Shown here in pieces: positions 48,549 to 64,000 of a stretch of 64,000 bases of DNA (positions are counted from its first letter, which is position 1; every line of letters begins with the position of its first letter). Below the pieces are notes generated by a model. That model was given only the letters and a program-made list of their open reading frames with translations. It did no database searches and had not been told where the DNA came from. The stretch comes from Cryptomeria japonica. Lineage: Eukaryota; Streptophyta; Pinopsida; Cupressales; Cupressaceae. Where the stretch lies: the NCBI RefSeq assembly GCF_030272615.1, contig NC_081410.1:226892915-226956914 (forward strand). The letters run 5' to 3'. The translations under genes and the position numbers were made by a program.

Positions 48549-50094
48549 TGTTCGCATTATAACAGACAAGAAGAAGGTTGACATTCCAATTACAATTAGA
48601 GATTGTTGGCATTTCAATAAGGATATTGAGAAGGTTGTTGATGACTATGGATATAACTGATTAAGGATGATTACTGTCTTAATATTATTATTTTGTCATT
48701 GATGTCAAGAAATTGATTTTCTAATTCAGTATGATGTTGCCATATCTTAAGAAGTATGATTTGATGAGTATAAAGATGTTGGTAAAAGACACAAAAAGAA
48801 TATGATGAATAAGGGGATAAGTTATTCAATGGGCAACTATTACCGAGTTAGACAATGATGAGATCATGATGTTTTGATTGTTTTGATATCCTACATATGC
48901 TATTGTTTGAAAGGTTAATACTATACTATGTTATCAAGCAAAGAACCTAGTTGGTAAACCCTAAGGAACCTAGTCGGTAAACCCTAAGGTTATCCTTATC
49001 GGTTAATGAAGGCAGAATGTCTATCGAGTGAAGTTTAGTATTTACCGAGTTACTATCGAGTTACAACCGAGCTATAACAGAATGCATTAAATGTTTACAT
49101 GTGATATTTAATGAAGGAAGCTGATGAGCTGGAGCGGATTAAATGATTGGTAAGCCGTGTATGAAGATTGTTAAAGAATCTATGGTAAAGAAATATCGGC
49201 AGGAAGATCTACAGCTCAGATTGAACCGCAATACCCTAACACAAGTTTCAAGGTGAAAATGCAAGTTCCAAGGTGGGGTAAAACATTTTCAGATCGAAGG
49301 ATACATTGAACCTAGACAAGATTGAAGATCTGATGGCTATGATTGACCATGGGAAATGTGATCAAGGAGATTAAGCGGTTGGAAGATTGTTTATGAATAG
49401 GAAACTGTTGATAAACAATGTATGTGGGCAAGTGTACGCACAGGGATGCTACATAGTGATTACCGAGCACAGAAGCTTGAAGACCTGTTTTGATAACAGA
49501 GTATATAGCCCAGCAGAGGGACAAGATAAGTCCTATGAATTGATTGTATTGAGCAAATGAGAATCTGCTTCAACATTTTTAGATGTGAAGTTGCAGACAT
49601 ATTGTTATTATTGTTATTTTGAGAAGTAGCATAAAATCTCTTAACCGAGTGGACTTAACAGTCTTATCTGTAAAATCCTCTAGCAAGGTGACATTCTTAT
49701 TGAGTGTTTGAAATCCTTTAACAAGGTCACTTCTAACAAGGTGAAGATCCTAGCAGATTTGAGGGAAATCCCTTAACCGGGTCACATCTAGCAATGTGTT
49801 TGTAATCTTTAACCGGATTTGCTTTTAACCGAGCATACTCTAGAAGAGTATATTTTTTAGTGGGTCTGAAATCCCACATTGGTTTTTCCCTATTTGGGTT
49901 TCCACGTTAAATTTGGTGTTATATGTTTGTGATCTTATCTATTTATGGGTCTGCATGCATTACTGTTTTTCTAATAAGGTTACCGAGGTTGAATCTTTTG
50001 TTTTTATTGAAGATTAAGTTTGAATGATTCACCCCCCCCTCTCATATTGTTAGCTTGGCATATGTACTAATCATATTTAGTATCAGAACTATCA
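48549..50094 (+). repeat. 3' LTR of the Copia element (1546 bp)
   Basis: It starts TGTTCGCATTATAACAGAC and ends AGAACTATCA. It matches 42365-43877, with an additional 'ggaacctagtcggtaaaccctaa' repeat near 48962. Confidence 0.95.
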
Positions 50095-50258
50095 GGTTTT
50101 TCCCTATTTGGGTTTCCACGTTAAATCTGGTGTTATATGTGTTGTGATGTTATCTGTTCATGAGTTTGAATGTTTATAGTTTTGGCTATATATTTTGAAG
50201 TATAAGCTACCGAGGTTGAATCTATTGAATATATTGAAGATTAAGTTTGTATGATTCA

Positions 50259-50279
50259 CCCCCCCCCCCCCCCCCCCCC
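50259..50279. repeat. Poly(C) run of 21 in the outer Copia LTR
   Basis: An uninterrupted run of 21 C stands at the place where the two related LTRs carry 8-9 C (43814-43822 and about 50032-50039). Confidence 0.9.
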
Positions 50280-50323
50280 ACTCTCTCATCTTATTAACTA
50301 TTGGCATCAGAGCTTTACATTGT

Positions 50324-50739
50324 AACTTTTGTATTCCGTGATATTTTTGGAAGCCATGTATTTATGGATATTGTAATATTATATCAATGGAATGTATGTT
50401 AATTCAGTTGCTTTAATCTTTTGTATAAATGATATATGGAAAAATAAATGCATTGGAATACCTTGATTCTTTCTTTATGGAAATTAGATGTATGAGTATG
50501 TTTTTAATTTAAGCATTTAATTTTCCTAATTAGATGAACAATTGGATTAACCATGGTGTTAATATAATCTATGATTTAATCTTCGTTGGTAACCCTTAGG
50601 AAATCATGTGTTAGACTTTTGTTGTGTTATTAAACGTGCAATTGTTATAATTAATGCACTTATCTTTAAAAAAAATAAATTCACCCTTTAGTTGCCTAGT
50701 TGTGTTGTTTTCCTTTAGGGTTTCTGGCAGGGCACTACA
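50324..50739 (+). repeat. 3' LTR of the chromovirus, right part
   Basis: Matches the end of the 5' LTR (about 32239-32655), from AACTTTTGTATTCCGTG to GGGCACTACA. The CAGAT duplication follows. Confidence 0.95.
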
Positions 50740-52420
50740 CAGATTTCCAACAATCAATCACTATATGTGAATTAGATTCACACACAATCTTTCTTCAACC
50801 AATGACACAACTTCTCTCTAAAGAATTCCAAATAGAAAAATCTTTCATAAATTTATTTGTATGTTTCCCTTTATACATAGAGAAAAAGAAATGGACCACC
50901 CTAGAATTGTCTCTACCAACTCCACCAATCCCAACATGCCCATGATTACCTCTAGAGGACCCATACGTATTTATCTTCACAGATTATGAGGAGGAGGGGA
51001 TCAACAACCATCCTAATGGACCTTGTTCGTGGCTTGTCAACCCACCCTGAAGGAGGGGGATCCCTTATTGCCACCATCTAAACCTAGTCTCTAAAAGATG
51101 GTCAAATCACTTGAATCCACCTAAATAGACAAATCACATTTTGTTGACAAGGTTTCATGAATACCACTAATAATTCACATTTCAAAGTTAGTGACTCATC
51201 ATTTTCTTATCTTGAAAAATCTTTTTGTTTCATTCCAACTAAATTTTCCAAAGAATAAAAGATATTCCTATGTTGCGAGAAATATGCAAGGAACCTAAGA
51301 TGGGGGATTCCCTAGAAGACCCAATAACTTGTCCAAAGAGGAGCCATAGAAGCAAGCCTTATTCAAATCACCCCACTAGCAATGCCAAATTTCCCTAGAG
51401 ATCAAGGGAGTAAGAAAGAAAATATGTGAGGATCACTCCTCACAATTATTGCACATAACACACATAAAAGGACCTTGGAGTCCTCTCTTTGTAAAATTAT
51501 TTCAAGTGAGACAACTATTTTGAGCAACCAACCACATGAAGAAGTTATATTCGAGCCACAAGAATTTGCTTCACACCTGTTTCCACCATGGGACCTTAGT
51601 TTTCCCATGAATTTTTCTATCCAAAATCTAATATCCCAAAGGAACTAAGAATTTACCTTTCAGATCAATACCCCAAGCAAGGATATCTTCTCTTCTAAGG
51701 AATTATGCTCTATCTGTGAAAATCCTTCTAAGCTCTTGATGATCCCCCTTAGAGCCCCCTTACAACCACTCATGAGGTCCTTTCCATCTAAACACTTCAA
51801 CTTGACCCAGAAACGTAAAGTTTTATAATCTTCCACTTTTCTCTAACCCACCCCAAGAAAAGTGGTACACAAATATCATGGATGCATATACATGGAAATG
51901 ATGGAAGGGGACCCATCCTAGGAGTCATGCCAGAATAAATTATTTGAACCTCTATTGTAGATTCAAAGAATCCCTTTCTTGATTAATCTAGCACCTCTTT
52001 TAAGATTGCTCCAAATCATAAAGCCTTTGCCTTCAAGGTTGTAGTGAAGAACATCATGGCCCTCCACTTCCCTTAGATACTTTGAAGTAAGGATCCTTTC
52101 TTAATCTTGATCTTGATAAGAATGACATATTCAATAGAGTTTAGCAACTAAGGCTTGAGCATTGATGCTAGTTGTCGAAAGTCAAGACCACCTTCTCGGT
52201 TTGGTCTACACATAAACCAAACTCCATTTATTTGAAAGAAAATTACTAGCCCATAAGAATTGATAGGAGAGGGAATCAAATTCATGAATGAAGCTAGGAG
52301 GAATCACTTGCATAAAACACTTGTATATAAAGGAAGAGCCTAAATAACTAACATAAGAAGCATCACCATTCTAGCAAAAGAAATCCACCTCTAGGGCCCA
52401 TGAGTAACTTTCCTACGGAT
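50740..52420 (-). mobile_element. Decayed L1-type LINE, 3' coding part
   Basis: Read on the minus strand, three blocks appear in LINE order. The RT C-terminus (52420-51930) has ALPLYTSVL and CRPNREGGLDFRQLAS. A zf-RVT region (51570-51420) has FFMWLVAQNSCLT, KRGLQGPFMCVMCNNCEE and SSHIFF. An RNase H domain (50985-50745) has SSRGNHGHVGIGGVGRD and, after a stop, RKIVCESNSHIVIDC. Stops and frameshifts are frequent. The chromovirus inserted within the RNase H segment. Confidence 0.85.
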
Positions 52421-53090
52421 TTCGATTGTTAAATAGTTTATTTTAATTTAATACATTTTTCAAATACTCACAAAATTAAAATGCATAAAACGTTGTCACG
52501 AAGGTGATTAAATGAATAACTCTTCTGTGTTTAAGCATATAAGATCATATTTGCAAACACTCCTATCAAATATTATGAAAAATGATTAAATATAAGCTAA
52601 ATTAATTCAAACAAACACACACAAAAGAAAAAATAAAAATTTTAAAAATATTTACAAGACAATGATTCAAAATCAAGAATTAAGAAAATTGATTATCTAC
52701 AAAAAAAATTTAATTTAAATAAACATACACAAAAGAAACACACTTTACAAGTATATATATGAGACAATGATCTATAATCACAAATGATAAATTATAGAAA
52801 ACTAGATAAATATATAGATCATCTTTTCATTCACAATATAATATAATAGGTTAAGAAACCAAACATACCCACAAGAGTCACATGATCATCAATTTGACCA
52901 TAAGGGGTACTTAAGGTGAGAAGGCCAGGGGAATTTAATCATTCTCCTCCACATCCTTCTATTGGTAAACAATACATGTATATTTCCTACACATTCTATT
53001 GGGATTAAGGTGTCTCAACCTTAGAGTCCAAACATGCTAATTTAATTATTTGTTTTAATTTTCACCCACTTTGGAAGTCCTAATATTTTT
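52421..53090. other. AT-rich spacer, nothing supported
   Basis: Contains an old imperfect duplication: 'caaacacacacaaaagaaa...gacaatgattcaaaatcaa' near 52608-52680 resembles 'aaacatacacaaaagaaa...gacaatgatctataatca' near 52721-52790. No coding signal. Confidence 0.5.
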
Positions 53091-53800
53091 TGGGAACTAG
53101 TGTCATATGTTGCTATGTTGAAATTATGACAGATTTCTATTATGACTATGGCAGTTTCTAGTTCGGTGGAAGAATCATGGAGAGTTATATTTTGGCAATC
53201 TACATTTATGGTTTGAGTTCACTTTTGACAAGTAGTGTGAGGTAAGGAAGGAACCTATTTGGTCATGGTAACTTCTATGTTGTACTTACATTACATATGG
53301 GAAGATGACCATTATGGAAGAGATAGGTGTTGTTGCTTCGCAAGTTGCTATGTGCAATGTGTCATTGGATTAGCAAGATGTTGCTTGTGACACAACTTAC
53401 CTCTTGGGCTTTGAAGATGGTTTTGGAAACCATGGGTACATACCTCTTTATGATGAGCTCTATTTATATGTTGTCGCCTTAATTGTTTTTGTGAGAGACA
53501 GGTTGATTATTTCTAAGGTATTGTTATGTTGCCGAAATTGTTCTCGAAATCTCAGTTTTAGCTACTCCTAAAGAGCATTGGCTATGTGCATTGTATTGTA
53601 ACCATTGTTGTTGAATAATACAATTGAGTCTGGCTTTTGGAGTGTGGGTTTTTTCCCGAAAGGGTTTTCCCACGTAAATTTGGTGTTGTGGTTTTATTGG
53701 TGAAATATGATTTTATGTGTTTATCTAATTTGCAATTGTTTAAAAGTTTGTAAGAAACTTTTACATCACCTCTCCTGTTAGATTTAGCATTTGGAAACAT
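53091..53800 (+). repeat. Copia-LTR-like fragment
   Basis: Near its right end it carries GTGGGTTTTTTCCCGAAAGG, TTTTCCCACGTAAATTTGGTG and ...TTTTACATCACCTCTCCTGTTA. These are the R/U5 phrases typical of plant Copia LTRs and parallel 'tttttccctatttgggtttccacgtt' in the Copia LTRs at 43680 and 49885. Boundaries and a target duplication are not visible, so it is an old relic or solo LTR. Confidence 0.5.
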
Positions 53801-55050
53801 TTTTTTACACTTAGGCTTCCTTTCACATTCAAGGTGAAGCATTAAATATGTCAATAAAGATTATAGCTAAATCGACTTATAATGACCAATAAGAACTTGT
53901 AATTGAGCAAGACACATATCTATTCTCCAACTATATTTTATCAATTCAATCAACTCAATATAACATATAATTCAATCATAAGAAACATCAAGACAAATGA
54001 TGAGTTATCACATAGGTGAGTATTACACTACCACCTAAGGATGAGAAATTTCTCACCTATTTCACTTATGCATATGTTTAAATAGGACAACCCTAAATTT
54101 TATTATAGATAATGTAAATTAGGAAAACCTAATCTCTATCCAAACAATTAAGATTCAAGCTTCATCCAAATGGTATATGAGGATGTCACTCCTAAGGAGA
54201 GGATTTGGTGCAACTTAAATTTGATGATTGTGTGATTATATTTTAGCTTATAGTCATTAAATATAACAAAAAATTTAAAAACTTACACAAAAAAAAAATA
54301 TACATTTATTTTTGTATGTTTCTTCCTCTAACCAAGTACCATTCCAATGTGGGAAGGACAATGTTTAATAAATAATTATCATACCAAGTTTTCTTGAATG
54401 GCGGTGCTAGCCATCAAATTTAATCTAGGAAGTCATTGACATTCATAATTTTAATATGATTTCCAACCTTTTCATGTAGATGAGGATTTTGTGGTGAGAG
54501 AAGCAATGCTCAGTTTTTAGGTGTATTTGATTTGATTGAAAAGATATTTTTGTAGAAGCCTCTCAAATGAGTTTTTTTGCCTTTTTTTTTTTTTCTCTCA
54601 TGACATAAGAGAAAAGGAAGGGTTGAGTAAACAAGTATATCCATCTACAACTATTCAACCAAAATGTAATTGTAACATCATCTCAAATTTGATATAAAAA
54701 CATAAAATATTAAAAAATCAAATATAAAATGAAAAAGTAATTGTGACTAATTGAAAACAAAAGAATTTACCAAACCTACAATTTGTATGACCATAACTCT
54801 AAAATATAATCCAATTTTTATATGAGACTGCAAGTTGAAGTTTGACCAACATAAAGAATTATAACAATTAATATACCAACTAAAAAAATATTTTATTGTG
54901 AAAAGAAAAATATAAAAACAATTAAATAACATTTTTAATAGACGACAAGTTTTCCATGTTTTTTGGGGAATTGAAAGGCCACAGAAACTTAAAAAACAGG
55001 AAAAAAAATGGAACCGGCAGCAATTTATCTTAGATTTTCGTGGTTTAATA
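53801..55050. other. Intergenic AT-rich sequence upstream of the malic enzyme gene
   Basis: No ORF with domain content. Contains a T-run near 54578-54594 and A-rich tracts. Nothing else supported. Confidence 0.5.
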
Positions 55051-55059
55051 ATCGACGTA

Positions 55060-55173
55060 CACGTGTGTGCCACCAAACTATCGAATCTACAGTTGGCAGG
55101 GAAGACATCTAGTGGACGTCACTGTGAAGAGGTATCATATAATATCCAGTGCATCTAGCTAGTGTGCCACGTG
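55060..55173 (+). promoter_or_regulatory. G-box/ACGT cluster upstream of the malic enzyme gene
   Basis: Two CACGTG palindromes (55060-55065 and 55168-55173, the second as GCCACGTGTT) flank GACGTC (55115-55120), all within 115 bp. ACGT-core elements are bound by plant bZIP and bHLH factors in light, ABA and stress responses. They lie about 100-210 bp before the TATA box. Function is inferred from motif and position. Confidence 0.6.
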
Positions 55174-55271
55174 TTGTCTGTTTTCAAAACAATGAAAGCT
55201 ACCTTCTCATACCAAAATACAAAACAAGTGGTTTACTGCAGTTGATTAAGCGTACAGTCACCATCCCACCT

Positions 55272-55277
55272 TATAAA
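55272..55277 (+). promoter_or_regulatory. Probable TATA box of the malic enzyme gene
   Basis: TATAAA in the context CCTTATAAAACTAG lies 249 bp before the start codon. Transcription would begin around 55300, giving a leader of a little over 200 bases. Confidence 0.6.
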
Positions 55278-55520
55278 ACTAGAGTCACTCTTATCGACTT
55301 TGAAGGATTCAAGCATTAACAATTACTCTTTTTTTATGATCATTCTTATCCACTTTAGTCTTTGAAGAATCCAAGCATACATAGTTACAACTTTTTGTTA
55401 CCTTTTTTAGTAGGGAATCAAGGATTTGTAAAGTGGAGAGGAGGAGGCAGAGTGCAGCTTGATCAGTAGGGGCTGACTGTGTAGTGTTTAAGTGCTTAAA
55501 TTGGGTATCTGTATTTTGTA

Positions 55521-63267
<7,747 letters not shown>

Positions 63268-64000
63268 AGACAGAATCGGTTTTATTGTGTGAATACAAGT
63301 GCTTTCTCTATAAACATTAATGGAGTCTGCCTAGCTCTGAATTTAATAAGGGCCCTTTGGATCACGGCAGATCTAAATAATCCAGTGTTTCTGTCTAGAG
63401 ACTAAATTGTATGTATAATAGATTATGCATGTGCTTTTCAGAAATTTCAATTTTTTATAGTTATCATCGAAATATTCTTTATTTGCTTTGAAAGATCAAT
63501 TTTACTACAAAGTGTTCCTAGGTCCATCAGCAAACAATATCTCCAACCAGAAAAAAATGCAATCTAAGAAATGATATCGCCATAAGCTTGAGTTGGTCGA
63601 TTAGAAACAAGAACACTAGTGAGTAGTGATAAATGAAAATCAGTATAACTTAGCATTAAAGTATTGTACACATTTTAGTAAGTGGATGGTTGTCTGCATA
63701 TTGATGAGTCCAAAAAATCATGAAATTGAAAAGTATAACAACTATTAGGAAAGCGGAAATCAATAAACTTATTATAAAGACCGCAAGTGTGGCTCACACA
63801 ATTTTGGTGAAATAGTTACTTTTCAAGTCTTGGTTTTTAAAAACAGAAACATCAGCTTAGACTAGTACTCCAATACTAATGAACAGCAAAAGTTGAATCT
63901 ATGATACACAGAGGTCTGTCTCTTGCCCTTTTGCATGCATACTCATACATATGTTGCTCAAACTTCGCTCACCACTATTGTGTATGAGTTGGATGTAGGA
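63268..64000 (+). other. 3' untranslated region and downstream flank of the malic enzyme gene
   Basis: No further gene is visible. AATAAG (about 63347) could be a weak polyadenylation signal; AATAAA near 63762 is rather distant. The end of the transcript cannot be fixed from sequence alone. Confidence 0.5.

Larger units (their letters stand above)
42365..50094 (+). mobile_element. Ty1/copia retrotransposon, full length, defective
   Basis: LTRs at 42365-43877 and 48549-50094, the exact target duplication GGTTT (42360-42364 and 50095-50099), a primer-site match and a polypurine tract define a complete element. The gene order gag-PR-IN-RT-RNase H is that of Copia. The frame is broken by two frameshifts and two stops, so it needs help in trans. 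It inserted inside a related LTR. Confidence 0.96.
41055..50318 (+). mobile_element. Copia-family LTR-only insertion with PBS-like tail, split by a younger Copia element
   Basis: The segments 41055-42364 and 50100-50318 together form one ~1.53-kb LTR related to the LTRs at 42365 and 48549: same TGTTGG start, same order of blocks, a C-run near the end. The flanks repeat ATTGT (41050-41054 and 50319-50323), within the host sequence GGCATTGTAACTTTT of the chromovirus LTR. No internal coding region belongs to it. Its 3' end carries TTGGCATCAGAGCTTTAC, which resembles a tRNA-Met primer site rather than an LTR terminus. Confidence 0.85.
28730..50739 (+). mobile_element. Ty3/gypsy chromovirus (Tekay/Del-like), 3' LTR split by Copia insertions
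   Basis: The element starts TGTAGTACCCC and ends GGCACTACA, with the exact target duplication CAGAT at 28725-28729 and 50740-50744. It has ~3.9-kb LTRs, an initiator-Met primer site, gag with a CCHC knuckle, protease, RT, RNase H, integrase and a C-terminal chromodomain. A 9.3-kb Copia nest interrupts the 3' LTR. Many nonsense codons make it defective. It inserted into a LINE relic ~5 kb upstream of the malic enzyme gene. Confidence 0.95.

Noticed and set aside
54747-55076. Minus-strand 109-codon ORF upstream of the malic enzyme gene
   Set aside because: AT-rich, Phe/Cys/Ile-biased and without homology that I recognise; it overlaps the first G-box.

Overview
This window is plant nuclear DNA: a stack of nested LTR retrotransposons in the first ~50 kb, a decayed LINE next to them, and one intact intron-containing host gene, a cytosolic-type NADP-dependent malic enzyme, at the right end. 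The dense nested insertions, long LTRs (up to ~3.9 kb) and repeat-rich flanks suggest a large-genome seed plant, possibly a gymnosperm; that is inference. I see no bacterial or organellar genes and no tRNA or rRNA genes.

Layout. (1) 1-23736: a Ty3/gypsy Tat-like element, cut by the left window edge. It has a partial 5' LTR, gag, a protease with an IDGG active site, a G-patch-like segment, a linker ORF, RT, RNase H, a second RNase H, integrase, a 3' UTR with satellite-like tracts, a polypurine tract and a complete 3' LTR. (2) Inside its pol 3' end sits a reverse-oriented LTR element (10519-19619) with its own LTRs, polypurine tract and one long decayed minus-strand ORF. A ~3.95-kb solo LTR (14409-18358, duplication ATTTC) landed in one of its LTRs. 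(3) 23737-28729: decayed coding sequence of uncertain family with CCHC zinc knuckles. (4) 28730-50739: a chromodomain-carrying Ty3/gypsy element (Tekay/Del-like) with ~3.9-kb LTRs and the target duplication CAGAT. Its 3' LTR was split by a Copia-family LTR-only insertion (41055-50318), itself split by a full Copia element (42365-50094, duplication GGTTT). (5) 50740-52420: a minus-strand LINE relic (RT C-terminus, zf-RVT, RNase H), the target into which the gypsy element inserted. (6) 52421-55050: AT-rich flank with a Copia-LTR-like fragment.

(7) 55060-63267: two G-boxes, a TATA box, then a 19-exon NADP-malic enzyme gene. All exons join in frame to 591 codons with conserved catalytic, metal and NADP-binding residues and no transit peptide. 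One of the 18 introns appears to be GC-AG. The malic enzyme is the only gene here that looks functional; every retroelement coding region carries stops or frameshifts.

The best candidates for something undescribed are: a strand-biased, frame-independent enrichment of ACCGAG throughout the Copia family; palindromic minisatellites that differ in sequence but occupy the same LTR position in two related gypsy families; a Copia LTR insertion that ends in a primer-binding-site-like tail; and a G-patch in the Tat-like polyprotein.
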